The notes under the pieces were generated by a model. The model saw only the letters and a list, made by a program, of their open reading frames with translations, did not search any database and was not told the origin of the DNA. The position numbers and the translations under genes were made by a program. DNA of 64,000 bases from Streptomyces hyderabadensis (GTDB lineage Bacteria > Actinomycetota > Actinomycetes > Streptomycetales > Streptomycetaceae). Position 1 is the first letter of the stretch, and each line of letters begins with the position of its first letter. Shown here piece after piece: positions 42,635 through 52,779 of this stretch. The stretch spans positions 89,852 to 153,851 of the forward strand of contig NZ_JAIOJZ010000014.1 of assembly GCF_020404845.1 (NCBI RefSeq), in the 5' to 3' direction.

Positions 42635-43948
42635 CGGCGCGGCCTTCTCCCTGCCTTGATCCCTGCTGTGATCTTCGACGCGATGCCCGCTGCGCCCCGG
42701 GCGCGCGCCGGCACCGAAGTGCGGTTGCGGCAGGCGGCGGCGTACGCGGCGAGCAGCGCCTGCTGCGAATTGCGCCAGGAGAGCTGCCCGTTGACACGCT
42801 CCTGGCCCATCTTGCCCATCCGGGCGCGCTCGTCCGGGTCGTCCAGCAACCGGGCGACGAGCCGCGCGAACGCGGACTCGTCGTTGGCGGGGGCGTAGAG
42901 GGCGGCGTCACCGGCGGAGACGCGCGCCTCCCGGAGGTCGAAGGAGACGATCGGCCGGCCCATCGCCATGTACTCCAGGACCTTGTTCATGGTCGACACG
43001 TCGTTGAGCGGATTGCGCGGGTCGGGGGAGAGGCACACGTCCGCCGTCGACAGGTAGCGCACCAGGTCGGCGTCCGGGATGCGCCCGGTGAACTGCACCT
43101 GATCGGCGAGCCCCAGCGACCGGGACAGCTCCACCATCGCGTCGAAGGCGTCACCGGAGCCGACGAACACGGCGTGCCAGTCGCTCCGCCCGACCTCGTC
43201 GCGCAGCTTCGCCAGGGCCCGCAGGGCGTAGTCGACGCCGTCCTGGGGGCCCATGACGCCGAGGTAGCACAGCAGATGGGGCTTGCCCCGCTTCAACCCC
43301 GGTTCGGCGGGCACCGGCTGGAAACGGTCGGTCGCGGGCGCGCTGCGCACCACGAACACGTCGTCCGGGTGCCGGCCGCCCCGGCGTACCGCCACGTCCT
43401 TGTAGCTCTCGTTGGTGGCGAGCACGATGTCCGCGGTCCGGTAGGTGAGCCGTTCCAGCGCGCACACGGCGCGGTAGAGCAGGTCCTTGCCGCGGCCGAA
43501 CCGGGAGAGGTACAGCTCCGGTATCAGGTCGTGCTGGTCGAAGACGAACCGCGCGCCGCGCCGCTTGAGCCACAGGGCCGGCAGGAACAGCAGGTCGGGC
43601 GGGTTGCAGGCGTGGACCACGTGGACCGGCCCGACCCTGCGGGCCAGCCGGGCCGTGTGCCACAGCGCCGCGCCGTACTCCCGCAGGTAGCCGGCCGGAC
43701 CCCCGGTGGCCGCGCGCAACGGGTAGCGGTGGATGCGCACCCCGTCGACGACCGCTTCCCGTTCCGTGTCCCGCTTGGTGCCGCGGGGACAGATGACGTG
43801 CACCTCCCAGCCCGCGTCGCGCAGGGTCGTGCACTCCTGCCACACCCGCCGGTCGAAGGGCACCGACAGGTTCTCCACCAGGATCAGCGCGCGCCGTCCC
43901 GGCCGGTCGCCGGTGCCGCCGCCGCGCGGCGTGTCACCGGACGTCGTG

Positions 43949-43959
<11 letters not shown>
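42631..43959 (-). CDS. Glycosyltransferase family 4 (WcaI/WbuB-like)
   Basis: A 442-residue GT-B enzyme. ALILVENLSVPFDRRVWQE at the N-terminus is typical of WcaI/WbuB-type GT4 enzymes; DQHDLIPELYLSRFGRG and TMNKVLEYMAMGRPIVSFDL follow, the latter with the donor-binding Glu. It may add the second sugar to the lipid-linked primer. The only in-frame start is a TTG at 43959, which overlaps the upstream dehydrogenase gene by 11 nt; its ribosome-binding site is weak. This is the first glycosyltransferase after the initiating transferase and the dehydrogenase. Confidence 0.85.
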
Positions 43960-45274
<1,315 letters not shown>

Positions 45275-45344
45275 GACCCGTTCCTCCCCCCAGGCAGACC
45301 CCGACGGCCTGCGATCCGCGCGTCGGCCCGGCGGCCCCCGCGCA

Positions 45345-46823
45345 TCAGTACGCCCCCTGTCCGTGGAGGACCGCCCGCAGCGTCTTCCACAAGATCACTG
45401 TGTCCAGCGCGAGCGACCAGTCCTCCACGTACCGCAGGTCGAGCCGGACCGCCTCCTCCCACGGCAGGTCGCTGCGTCCGCTGATCTGCCACAGGCCGGT
45501 GAGCCCGGGCTTGACCAGCAGCCGTCTTCGGATGTCCGGGCCGTATGCCGCGGACTCCTCCGGCAGCGGAGGCCGCGGCCCGACGAGCGACATCGATCCG
45601 GTGAGTACGTTGAACAGCTGCGGCAGCTCGTCGATGGAGTACCGGCGCAGCACGGCCCCCACCCGGGTCACCCGTGGGTCCCGGCGGAGCTTGAACAGCA
45701 GTCCCGCGCCCTCGTTGCGGTCGGCCAGCGCGGCACGGGCCCGGTCGGCCCCGGCGACCATGGTGCGGAACTTGAGAATCGTGAACTCGCGGCCGTCCTT
45801 GCCGACCCTGCGCTGGCGGTAGAACGCCCCGCCCCGGCTGTCCACCAGGATGAGCAGTGCGACGAACACCATCAGGGGCGCGAACAGCGTCAGCAGGATC
45901 GCGGCGCCCAGCCGGTCGACCACCGCCTTGACGGCCCGGCGGCCGCCGGTGAAGGCCGGCATGCTGACCCGCAGCAGCGGGATCCCGAGCACCGCGTCGA
46001 CGTGCAGCCGCGGGCCGGCCACCTCCATCAGCACGGGGGCCACGACCATCTCGGCGTCGCTGCCCTCGAGGTTCCACGCCAGCCGCTGCAACCGGTGCGG
46101 TGACCAGTGCGGGTCCGGGGTGACCGCGACGACCCGGTAGCCGTCGCGGCGGACGTGATGGGCGACGTCCTCCAGCGGGCCGACGACCGGCACTCCGTCC
46201 AGCTGGTCAGCCTCCGGCCCGGGGCCGACCGTGGTGCAGACCGCGTCCACCCGCCAGCCCAGGTGCGGGAACCTCCGGGTCCGGGCGATCAGGTCGCGCA
46301 CGGTGGCCGGGCTGCCGGCGGCGAGCACCGGCCGCAGGCACCGGCCCGCCTTGCGCTGCCGGTGCAGCCGCACGCGCAGCGCATAGCGCGAGATCATCGT
46401 GACGATCGCGATCGCGGGAACGGCGACGAAGATCCACAGTTTGATGTTGCGCGAGGTGAGGGCGATGCCGCCGAGCGCCAGCACGACGGTAGCCATGAAC
46501 AGCGAACGTCCGAGCCGGCGGAATTCCTCGGCACCCTGGCCGAGTACGGCCGGCGCCCACGACCGGCTCACCGCGAGGGCGCCCAGCACCAGCAGCTCGG
46601 TGCCGAACGCGAGAATTCCCCATTTCTCGTGCCAGTTGGCCGCGTCCCGGACCCCGAAGAAATTCCCGATACCCGCCACTACGATGGCGGTGGCCACGGT
46701 ATCGCTGGTGATCACGGTACGGCGGTACCGCTGCTCCCAGTCGCTCGCCGACCGGCTGACGGCCCCGTCCGCCAGCTGCCCGCGTGCAGACGGAAATGGG
46801 CTGACCAATCCCCCTTGCCGCAC
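45345..46823 (-). CDS. Polyprenyl-phosphate sugar-1-phosphate transferase (initiating enzyme, WbaP/WcaJ type)
   Basis: A 492-residue protein from a GTG start preceded by GGGGGG. Four or five membrane segments lie between residues ~35 and 155. A nucleotide-binding-like CoA_binding_3 region follows, then the catalytic Bac_transf domain from about 300: FYRQRRVGKDGREFTILKFRTM, RVGAVLRRYSIDELPQLFNV and SLVGPRPPLPEES. It loads the first sugar on undecaprenyl phosphate, starting repeat-unit synthesis at the membrane. It is the promoter-proximal gene of the 21-gene operon. Confidence 0.9.
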   Translation of the reverse strand: MRQGGLVSPFPSARGQLADGAVSRSASDWEQRYRRTVITSDTVATAIVVAGIGNFFGVRDAANWHEKWGILAFGTELLVLGALAVSRSWAPAVLGQGAEEFRRLGRSLFMATVVLALGGIALTSRNIKLWIFVAVPAIAIVTMISRYALRVRLHRQRKAGRCLRPVLAAGSPATVRDLIARTRRFPHLGWRVDAVCTTVGPGPEADQLDGVPVVGPLEDVAHHVRRDGYRVVAVTPDPHWSPHRLQRLAWNLEGSDAEMVVAPVLMEVAGPRLHVDAVLGIPLLRVSMPAFTGGRRAVKAVVDRLGAAILLTLFAPLMVFVALLILVDSRGGAFYRQRRVGKDGREFTILKFRTMVAGADRARAALADRNEGAGLLFKLRRDPRVTRVGAVLRRYSIDELPQLFNVLTGSMSLVGPRPPLPEESAAYGPDIRRRLLVKPGLTGLWQISGRSDLPWEEAVRLDLRYVEDWSLALDTVILWKTLRAVLHGQGAY

Positions 46824-46863
46824 AGAACCCCCCAGGTCCCCAGTGGTTCGACGTGTTCGCCTA

Positions 46864-46933
46864 GCACTGTTCCTCCCCCTCGGGAGGCCCCCGCCTCCCG
46901 CGCCGCGCTGTTCCTCCCCACGGGCGGCCCCCC
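46864..46933. repeat. Imperfect 29-bp direct repeat in the exopolysaccharide operon leader
   Basis: The stretch beginning GCACTGTTCCTCCCC at 46864 recurs at 46905 as GCGCTGTTCCTCCCC. Both continue with a GGG-(A/C)GG-CCCCC run, giving two ~29-bp copies spaced 41 bp apart, with a few mismatches. They lie 40-110 bp before the start of the first gene. Possible operator duplication; no function assigned. Confidence 0.45.
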
Positions 46934-46961
46934 GGCCTGCCCGCGCACAACGTTCCGGCTA

Positions 46962-46993
46962 TGTCACAGCAATACGTGCAATGCACAGTGACA
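46962..46993. promoter_or_regulatory. Inverted repeat in the exopolysaccharide operon leader
   Basis: TGTCAC (46962-46967) and GTGACA (46988-46993) are perfect inverted 6-bp arms with a 20-nt spacer that contains the palindrome GTGCA-A-TGCAC. Arrangement resembles a regulator site (Crp-like half-sites read TGTGAC on the other strand). Regulator unknown. Confidence 0.4.
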
Positions 46994-47266
46994 GCAGCAG
47001 ACCCCCCTGCCCCGGACCTAAAGATCATTACCGGTCGCCTCGTGCCTGAACGGCCGAAGCACGGTCAATCTAGACCATCGGGGCCACGGTGTAGAGGGGA
47101 TGTGTGTAATTCGTGCTCATGCTTTGGGAGTTGATCAAGCAACCTGTGAAAACCCAGGAGTCGCTTCCCGTCACAGCGCACCCTGGACCGTCGCGCGTCA
47201 CCGTGATTCTGCCGCTGTACGGGTGCTCGCGCACCGCTGGTTCAGGCCATGCGCAGGCGGGATCGG

Positions 47267-47288
47267 GGGCGGGGCCGGGACCCCGCCC
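47267..47288 (-). terminator. Terminator hairpin after the ankyrin gene
   Basis: GGGCGGGG (47267-47274) pairs with CCCCGCCC (47281-47288) around a 6-nt loop, ending 15 bp beyond the stop codon of the minus-strand ankyrin gene. Confidence 0.6.
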
Positions 47289-47303
47289 GGCGGGGCCGGG
47301 GGA

Positions 47304-47699
47304 TCAGCCCGCGAGGAGGTGGGCCCGGCCGAACATGGCCGCGGCGGCCCGTGCGGTCGGCGTACCGGAGTCCAGGTCCGCGCCGGCCCGGAGCAGCACG
47401 GTCACGACGTCGTCGGCGCCCTTGAAGAGGGCACCGGCGACAGGGGACTGGTCGCGGTCGTTGCGGAGGTCGGGATCGGCGCCGTGCCGGATCAGGGTCT
47501 CCACGGTGTCGGCGTGACCGTGGTACGCGGCGAGCATGAGAAGGGTGTTGCCCGCCGGATCGCGTACGTCCACCGGCAGTCCGTGGGCCACGAACTCCAC
47601 CAACTGTTCGGTGCGGCCCTCCCGGGCCAGGTCCATGGCCAGGGCCACGACCCGCTCCGTCTGCTCGGGAGTCAGCCCGCCGCTGTTGTGCATGTCCAT
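47304..47699 (-). CDS. Ankyrin repeat protein next to catalase
   Basis: A 131-residue protein of three to four ankyrin repeats (NTLLMLAAYHGHADTVETLIRHGADP, split here: NTLLMLAAYHGHADTVE and TLIRHGADP; then QSPVAGALFKGADDVVTVL). ATG at 47699 has a GGAGAAACG-type site. It lies 109 bp downstream of the catalase gene in the same orientation. In Pseudomonas an ankyrin protein (AnkB) is needed for full activity of the catalase KatB, so a chaperone-like or haem-related link here is plausible. Role inferred from context. Confidence 0.82.
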   Translation of the reverse strand: MDMHNSGGLTPEQTERVVALAMDLAREGRTEQLVEFVAHGLPVDVRDPAGNTLLMLAAYHGHADTVETLIRHGADPDLRNDRDQSPVAGALFKGADDVVTVLLRAGADLDSGTPTARAAAAMFGRAHLLAG

Positions 47700-47808
47700 C
47701 GTTTCTCCATGGCAGTGCACCCGCACCGGCGCGGCCACTGGGATGTGCCCACACCGGTGCGGGTGCGTTGCGCGTACCGCGCGTCCTGGTGACCGCTGAG
47801 CGGCCGGG

Positions 47809-49272
47809 TCAGAGGTTGCCGGCGGCCAGGGCCTCGATCGCCTTGCGGACGCCCTGACCGTAGGCCGGGTCGGCCTGGGTGCAGTTGGCGATGTGCCGCT
47901 CGATCGTCTGCTGGGAGGCACCGTTGATCGCGCGCGCCGTGTTCTCGAAGAGAACCTGCTGCTGCTCCGGGCTCATCTGCCGGAACAGGTTGCCGGGCTG
48001 CTCGAAGTAGTTGTCGTCGTCCTCACGGTAATTGAACCGGTCGGCGACGGCACCCACGGCCTGGCTCGGCTCGCGGTAGGCGGGCTGCTCCTGCCAGCGC
48101 CCGTAGGAGTTGGGCTCGATGCCCGGGGTGGCTCCCTGGTTGCCGTCGACGCGCATGCCGCCGTCGCGGTGGTAGGAGTTCACCGGGTTCTTCGGGGCGT
48201 TGACGGGGATCTGGTGGTGGTTGACGCCGAGGCGGTAGCGCTGGGCGTCACCGTAGGAGAAGAGCCGGCCCTGCAGCATCCGGTCGGGGGAGAAGCTGAT
48301 GCCCGGGACCACGTTGGCCGGGCTGAAGGCGGCCTGCTCGACGTCCGCGAAGTAGTTGTCGGGGTTGCGGTTGAGCTCCCACTCGCCGACCTCGATCAGC
48401 GGGTAGTCCTTCTTCGACCAGACCTTGGTGAGGTCGAAGGGGTGGAAGCGGTAGTTCTCGGCGTCCGCCTCCGGCATGACCTGGATGAACAGCTTCCACT
48501 TCGGGAAGTCGCCGTTCTCGATCGCGTCGAAGAGGTCGCGCTGGTGGGACTCGCGGTCCTTGCCGACCAGGGCCTCGGCCTCGGCGTCGGTGAGGTTCTT
48601 GATGCCCTGCTGGGTGCGGTGGTGGAACTTGACCCAGAACCGCTCGCCCTCGGCGTTGATCAGGCTGTAGGTGTGCGAACCGAAGCCGTGCATGTGCCGG
48701 TAGGAGGCCGGGATGCCGCGGTCCGACATCACGATGGTGACCTGGTGCAGGGCCTCCGGGAGGTTGGTCCAGAAGTCCCAGTTGTTCTCCGCGTTGCGCA
48801 GGTTGGTGCGCGGGTCGCGCTTCACCGCGTGGTTGAGGTCCGGGAACTTCAGCGGGTCGCGGAAGAAGAAGACGGGGGTGTTGTTGCCGACCAGGTCCCA
48901 GTTGCCCTCCTCCGTGTAGAACTTCACGGCGAAGCCGCGGATGTCACGCTCGGCGTCGGCGGCACCGCGCTCGCCGGCCACCGTGGAGAACCGGGTGAAC
49001 AGCTCGGTCTTCTTGCCGACCTCGGAGAAGATCTTGGCGCTGGTGTACCGGGTGATGTCGTGGGTCACCGTGAAGGTGCCGAACGCGCCCGAGCCCTTGG
49101 CGTGCATCCGGCGCTCCGGAATGACCTCGCGGTCGAAGTGGGCGAGCTTCTCCAGGAACCACACATCCTGCAGCAGCATCGGACCGCGCGGGCCGGACGT
49201 CAGGGAGTTCTGGTTGTCGGGAACCGGTGCACCGGCAACCGTGGTCAGCGGCTTCTGGTTGTTCTCAGGCAA
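47809..49272 (-). CDS. katA: Monofunctional haem catalase (CatA/KatA type)
   Basis: A 487-residue clade-3-like catalase from a TTG start preceded by GAGGAG. Catalytic His near residue 55 lies in [17 protein letters not shown], with [17 protein letters not shown] following. The NADPH/haem region [17 protein letters not shown] and the proximal Tyr in [19 protein letters not shown] complete the haem pocket. It breaks hydrogen peroxide into water and oxygen in the cytoplasm. It is divergent from the Fur-type regulator catR with a shared operator, matching the S. coelicolor catR-catA arrangement, and is expected to be peroxide induced. Confidence 0.95.
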   Translation of the reverse strand: MPENNQKPLTTVAGAPVPDNQNSLTSGPRGPMLLQDVWFLEKLAHFDREVIPERRMHAKGSGAFGTFTVTHDITRYTSAKIFSEVGKKTELFTRFSTVAGERGAADAERDIRGFAVKFYTEEGNWDLVGNNTPVFFFRDPLKFPDLNHAVKRDPRTNLRNAENNWDFWTNLPEALHQVTIVMSDRGIPASYRHMHGFGSHTYSLINAEGERFWVKFHHRTQQGIKNLTDAEAEALVGKDRESHQRDLFDAIENGDFPKWKLFIQVMPEADAENYRFHPFDLTKVWSKKDYPLIEVGEWELNRNPDNYFADVEQAAFSPANVVPGISFSPDRMLQGRLFSYGDAQRYRLGVNHHQIPVNAPKNPVNSYHRDGGMRVDGNQGATPGIEPNSYGRWQEQPAYREPSQAVGAVADRFNYREDDDNYFEQPGNLFRQMSPEQQQVLFENTARAINGASQQTIERHIANCTQADPAYGQGVRKAIEALAAGNL

Positions 49273-49306
49273 GGCATGCTCCTCGGTGTGGTTCTTCGCG
49301 GGCACC

Positions 49307-49334
49307 ACCCTACATTGGACAGGATCTAAGGCAA
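49307..49334 (-). promoter_or_regulatory. Catalase promoter
   Basis: On the minus strand, TTGCCT (49329-49334) and TAGGGT (49307-49312) are separated by 16 nt, close to the Streptomyces vegetative consensus. The transcript would start near 49300, about 28 nt before the TTG start codon. Confidence 0.6.
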
Positions 49335-49344
49335 GGAGCCATCT

Positions 49345-49361
49345 AGAGCGATATCCGCTCT
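49345..49361. promoter_or_regulatory. CatR operator candidate
   Basis: AGAGCG-ATATC-CGCTCT, a perfect 6-bp-arm inverted repeat (17 bp) lying between the divergent catalase and catR promoters and ending at the catR -35. A Fur/PerR-type dimer bound here could repress both genes. Inferred. Confidence 0.55.
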
Positions 49362-49388
49362 TGAGTTGATGCGGAACCCTGCTAGGGT
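49361..49388 (+). promoter_or_regulatory. catR promoter, leaderless transcript predicted
   Basis: TTGAGT (49361-49366) and TAGGGT (49383-49388) with 16-nt spacing. The expected start site at about 49395-49396 coincides with the ATG of catR, so the message would have no leader. Confidence 0.55.
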
Positions 49389-49395
49389 GCTGCGC

Positions 49396-49809
49396 ATGAG
49401 TGATCTCCTGGAGCGGCTTCGCGAACGCGGCTGGCGCCTGACCGCGCAGCGGCGCGTGGTCGCCGAGGTCCTCGACGGAGACCACGTGCACCTGACCGCC
49501 GACGAGGTGCACGCCCGGGCGGCGGAGCGACTGCCCGAGATCTCCCGGGCGACGGTCTACAACACACTGCGTGAACTGGTGCACCGGGGCGAGGTCCTCG
49601 AGGTGTCGACCGACGGCCGCGCCAAGCGCTACGACCCGAACGCGCACCGCCCCCACCATCACCTGCTCTGCGCGCGCTGCGGCTCCATCCGCGACGTGCA
49701 CCCGACGGGCGACCCCCTCGCGAACCTCCCGGCCGCCCAGTCCTTCGGCTTCACCGTCCTGGAGGCCGAAGTGACCTACCGCGGCATCTGCCCGGACTGC
49801 GCCGCCTGA
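49396..49809 (+). CDS. catR: Fur-family repressor of catalase (CatR-like)
   Basis: A 137-residue Fur/PerR protein. The DNA-binding winged helix runs ~15-75 ([19 protein letters not shown]). The metal-binding part includes [13 protein letters not shown] and CPDC at the C-terminus, two CxxC pairs for structural zinc, and the regulatory His/Asp cluster. It senses peroxide by oxidation of a metal-bound His in PerR relatives. Its ATG follows a leaderless-type promoter. Divergent catalase with a palindrome between them is the known CatR context. Confidence 0.92.
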   Translation: MSDLLERLRERGWRLTAQRRVVAEVLDGDHVHLTADEVHARAAERLPEISRATVYNTLRELVHRGEVLEVSTDGRAKRYDPNAHRPHHHLLCARCGSIRDVHPTGDPLANLPAAQSFGFTVLEAEVTYRGICPDCAA

Positions 49810-50060
49810 CGCCGCCCTCGGGCATGGGCGGACGATCGAGATCCGCGCCGTCCGATGGCGTGCCGAGGCCGAACCCCTTCCGGAGCGCGCCCCGTTCGCG
49901 ATGAACGACATCCGCGCCGAGAACCACCCGCACACTTCCGTCCGGCAGTCCGGTGCCGGGCGTGCCGTCATCCCTTCGGGGCGCCCAGGGCGCCGTCCCG
50001 CGCGCGTACCGACACAGTGGTTACGGAACCGCACGGCAACGGCAGGAAGCGAGGCGCACC

Positions 50061-50789
50061 GTGGAGATCGCGGTCATCGGCGGTACGGGACTGATCGGCT
50101 CGCAGGTCGTGGAGCACCTGGACGCGGCCGGACACCGGGCGGTGCCGCACTCGCTGTCCACCGGAGTGGACGTCGTCAGCGGCGAGGGCGTGGACCGGGC
50201 GGTCGAGGGAGCCGGCGTCGTCGTCAACCTGACGAACTCCCCGACCTTCGACGACGCCTCGCCCGACTTCTTCCGGGCATCGATGGACAACCTCCTCACG
50301 GCGGCACAGCGGGCCGGAACCGGTCACTTCGTGATCCTCTCGATCGTCGGCGTCGACCGGGTGCCGCAGCTGGCCTACTACCGTGCCAAGCTCCTCCAGG
50401 AGGACCTCCTGCGCGGCGGGCCCGTGCCGTACTCGATCGTGCGCGCCACCCAGTTCATGGAGTTCATGGCGGCCGTCCTGTCCTGGACCGCGGACGACAG
50501 CTCCGTCCGGCTGCCCGCCACGCCGATCCAGCCCATCGCCGCGAAGGACGTGGCGGCCGCGGTGGCGGAAGTCGCCGCGGGCACCCCGCTGAACGGCATC
50601 CGCAACATCGGCGGACCGGAGGTGTTCCCGCTGGACGACCTGGGCCGCCTCACCCTCTCCCGCAAGGGCGACGGGCGCACGGTCGTCACCGACCCGACCG
50701 CAGGCATGTTCGCGGCGGTCGAGGGAGACGTCCTCACCGACCTGAACGCCCGACTGGCCACCACCCGGTACACCGACTGGCTGTCCTGA
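50061..50789 (+). CDS. NAD(P)H-binding atypical SDR (NmrA-like) oxidoreductase
   Basis: A 242-residue protein from a GTG start with AGGAAGCGAGG upstream. [20 protein letters not shown] is the GxxGxxG nucleotide motif; [31 protein letters not shown] is the central strand-helix pair (split: [14 protein letters not shown] and [15 protein letters not shown]) with YxxxK-like Tyr-Lys. It belongs to the atypical SDRs that act as redox sensors or small-molecule reductases. The next gene starts immediately at the following base, suggesting cotranscription. Substrate unknown. Confidence 0.82.
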   Translation: MEIAVIGGTGLIGSQVVEHLDAAGHRAVPHSLSTGVDVVSGEGVDRAVEGAGVVVNLTNSPTFDDASPDFFRASMDNLLTAAQRAGTGHFVILSIVGVDRVPQLAYYRAKLLQEDLLRGGPVPYSIVRATQFMEFMAAVLSWTADDSSVRLPATPIQPIAAKDVAAAVAEVAAGTPLNGIRNIGGPEVFPLDDLGRLTLSRKGDGRTVVTDPTAGMFAAVEGDVLTDLNARLATTRYTDWLS

Positions 50790-51326
50790 ATGCCCGCGCA
50801 TGCCGGATCCTGTCCCGCCGAGGGCGCCGCGCCGAAGGGAATCCTGCGGCGCCGGCCGGAGCGGTGGCTGTTCAAGGGCATCTACGGCCTGGTCCTGGCC
50901 AGCGCCCTGGTGGCCGCGCTGGACGTGCCGGGCGGGGAGGCCAACCCCGGCCAGGACGCGCTGTGGGTGCTGCTCACGGCGCTGACCTCGGGCGCCGCCC
51001 ACGGCTACGCGCACGTGATCGCCCAGCGCGCGTCCGGCGACGGGGCCGCGGGGGCGAGCAGCAGGCTGCGGGCGGTGCTCGCCGAGTGGCCGCTGATCGC
51101 CGCGGTGCTGCCGACCGTGGTGATGCTGCTCGCCGCCGCGGGCGGGTGGTGGGCGGAGGACACGGCCGCCGGCACGGCCCTGGTGCTGAACACCGTCCTG
51201 CTCTTCGCCCTGGGCACCTCCGCGGCCCGCGCCGCAGGGCTCGGCCGGCTGTCCTCGTGCCGCGCGGGGCTCCTGGACATGCTGCTCGGGCTGGTGGTCA
51301 TCGCCGCGGACGCGCTGATCGAGTAG
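50790..51326 (+). CDS. Integral membrane protein of unknown family
   Basis: A 178-residue protein with four hydrophobic segments: about residues 29-45, 55-70, 97-115 and 125-145, then a C-terminal hydrophobic end (DMLLGLVVIAADALI). N-terminal Arg/Lys-rich (ILRRRPERWLFKGIYG). ATG starts at the base after the preceding stop, so translation is probably coupled to the SDR gene. Not recognised. A strong hairpin follows the gene. Confidence 0.6.
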   Translation: MPAHAGSCPAEGAAPKGILRRRPERWLFKGIYGLVLASALVAALDVPGGEANPGQDALWVLLTALTSGAAHGYAHVIAQRASGDGAAGASSRLRAVLAEWPLIAAVLPTVVMLLAAAGGWWAEDTAAGTALVLNTVLLFALGTSAARAAGLGRLSSCRAGLLDMLLGLVVIAADALIE

Positions 51327-51344
51327 CGGTTCGCGCCCTGCTCG

Positions 51345-51377
51345 CCGGAGGCCGCCACGGCGCGCGGCGGCCGCCGG
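51345..51377. terminator. Bidirectional terminator
   Basis: CCGGAGGCCGCC (51345-51356) pairs with GGCGGCCGCCGG (51366-51377) with one mismatch and a 9-nt loop. It lies between convergent genes. Confidence 0.65.
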
Positions 51378-51385
51378 TCCGAGGC

Positions 51386-52075
51386 TCAGCCGTGGAAGGT
51401 CGTGACCTCGTCGAGCGCGGCCCGCCCGGCCGTGACCCGGTTCACCGGAGCGGTCTCGTCGGCGTAGCCGAAGGAGACGCCCACGAGCAGCCGCCCCTCG
51501 CCGACGCCCAGTTCGGCGCGGACCGTGTCGGCGTAGAAGCTCAGCAGCCCCTGCGGGCAGCTCGCCACGCCGTAGGCGGTCATCGCCAGCAGGAGGGTCT
51601 GCAGGTAGGCGCCGACATCCGAGGCCAGCCGGGGTCCGCCGTCCCCGGCGACGAACAGGAAGGCGGCGTGCGGTGCGCCGTAGAAACGCAGGCTCTCCGC
51701 GTTGTAGGCGGCCCGCGACGCCAGGTCGTCCGGACCGATGCCCAGGGCTCCGTACAGCCCGGCGCCGAAGGCCGCCCGGCGCGCCTGCTGCACCTCGGAG
51801 TACATGTCGTCGGAGTACGGGAAGTCGACCGAGGTGCGGTTCGCGGCGTGAGCCGCCTGCAGCGCGTCCGCCAGCCGCTCGCGGGCGGGGCCGCTGACCA
51901 CCTCCACCCGCCACGGCTGTGCGTTGGAGTTGGACGGTGCGGCGCCCGCCAGCGAGAAGACCGCACGGATCGTGTCCTCGGGCACGGCTTCCGGACGGAA
52001 CGCGCGGGTCGCGCGCCGGCCGCGTATCAGCCGCTCCGCGGCGTCACTCAGCTCGGTGTGGACCGACAGGCTCAT
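51386..52075 (-). CDS. Nitroreductase family protein
   Basis: A 229-residue FMN-dependent nitroreductase. RRATRAFRPEAVPEDTIRAV near residue 20 binds FMN phosphate; GAAPSNSNAQPWRVEVVSG is the signature (APSxxNxQPW). AYLQTLLLAMTAYGVASCPQ and LLVGVSFGYADE close the fold. It reduces nitroaromatics, quinones or ene substrates with NAD(P)H. GGAGGAATCC precedes the ATG. It is divergent from a TetR regulator and faces the palindrome at 52100-52121, so likely a TetR target. Confidence 0.88.
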   Translation of the reverse strand: MSLSVHTELSDAAERLIRGRRATRAFRPEAVPEDTIRAVFSLAGAAPSNSNAQPWRVEVVSGPARERLADALQAAHAANRTSVDFPYSDDMYSEVQQARRAAFGAGLYGALGIGPDDLASRAAYNAESLRFYGAPHAAFLFVAGDGGPRLASDVGAYLQTLLLAMTAYGVASCPQGLLSFYADTVRAELGVGEGRLLVGVSFGYADETAPVNRVTAGRAALDEVTTFHG

Positions 52076-52099
52076 GGATTCCTCCTCGACGGGCGTCTC

Positions 52100-52121
52100 A
52101 GGTAAACACAACCGTTTACCT
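52100..52121. promoter_or_regulatory. TetR operator, perfect palindrome
   Basis: AGGTAAAC (52100-52107) and GTTTACCT (52114-52121) are perfect 8-bp arms with a 6-nt spacer, between the divergent nitroreductase and TetR genes. TetR-family repressors bind such sites. Inferred, high quality. Confidence 0.65.
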
Positions 52122-52150
52122 GGCGGACCCTACCAGCCCTTTCCGGTGGA

Positions 52151-52170
52151 AGTAAACGCAGGCGTATACT
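52151..52170 (+). promoter_or_regulatory. Second TetR operator half-site pair overlapping a -10 element
   Basis: AGTAAACG (52151-52158) and CGTATACT (52163-52170) form an inverted repeat with one mismatch and a 4-nt spacer. The end includes TATACT (52165-52170), a good -10 hexamer, and transcription would begin at the tetR ATG (52177). This gives a leaderless, self-repressed gene. It shares the GTAAAC word with the first operator. Confidence 0.5.
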
Positions 52171-52176
52171 CACCCC

Positions 52177-52767
52177 ATGAGTGCGACCACGACAGCCCCG
52201 GCGCGCGGGCGCGGCGGACGGGAACGCATCCTCACGGCCGCCGCCCACCTCTTCGCGACCCAGGGGATCAACGCGACCGGCATGGAACAGGTCGCGGAAG
52301 CGGCGCCGGTGTCCAAGCGCACCCTCTACGCCCACTTCCGGACCAAGGGCGACCTGGTGATCGCGCACCTGGAGGACCTCGCCTCCTCGGGCGCCACGCT
52401 CGAAAGCGTGCTGACCCGCGACGACGTGCCGCCGCGGGAGCGGATCCTCGGGCTGTTCGACGTGCCCGCGCCCGACGGGGCGCCGGTACGCGGGTGCCCG
52501 TTCATCGATGCCGCGGCCGAGTTCCCCGACCCGGACAGCGCCGTCCACTCCTATGCCCGCGAACAGAAGCTGCGGATGGCGCGGCTGGTCGCGGCGCTGC
52601 TGACCGAGCTGGGCTGCGAGCGGCCCGCCGTGCTCGCCGAGCAACTGGTCACGCTCGCGGACGGAGCCGCCAGCCGCGCCATGGTGCTGGACGACGCCGA
52701 CTACGGCCGGCACGCGCGGTCCGCGGCCGAGATCCTGCTCGCGCACGCCCTGCCCGCCGGGGCCTGA
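52177..52767 (+). CDS. TetR/AcrR family transcriptional regulator
   Basis: A 196-residue protein. The N-terminal helix-turn-helix is at residues ~15-60 (RERILTAAAHLFATQGINAT, SKRTLYAHFRTKGDLVIAHL). The C-terminal domain is all-helical with an unspecified ligand. It is divergent from a nitroreductase and the two operator-like palindromes in the 101-bp region between them suggest autoregulation and control of the reductase. The ligand may be a quinone or nitro compound. Confidence 0.9.
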   Translation: MSATTTAPARGRGGRERILTAAAHLFATQGINATGMEQVAEAAPVSKRTLYAHFRTKGDLVIAHLEDLASSGATLESVLTRDDVPPRERILGLFDVPAPDGAPVRGCPFIDAAAEFPDPDSAVHSYAREQKLRMARLVAALLTELGCERPAVLAEQLVTLADGAASRAMVLDDADYGRHARSAAEILLAHALPAGA

Positions 52768-52779
52768 CGCCCCTCGCGG

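Larger units (their letters stand above)
46824..47303. other. 480-bp leader region of the exopolysaccharide operon
   Basis: No credible gene was found. The region holds the direct repeat at 46864-46933, the inverted repeat at 46962-46993, and the terminator of the ankyrin gene at 47267-47288. The promoter of the exopolysaccharide operon should be here, but I found no convincing -35/-10 pair. A small palindrome, GTGCAATGCAC (46976-46986), also sits between the inverted-repeat arms. Confidence 0.55.

Noticed and set aside
49810..50060. 251-bp region after catR, considered for a small gene ([13 protein letters not shown] frame)
   Set aside because: Arg/Pro-rich with no motif and no ribosome-binding site; the true start of the next gene is the GTG at 50061.
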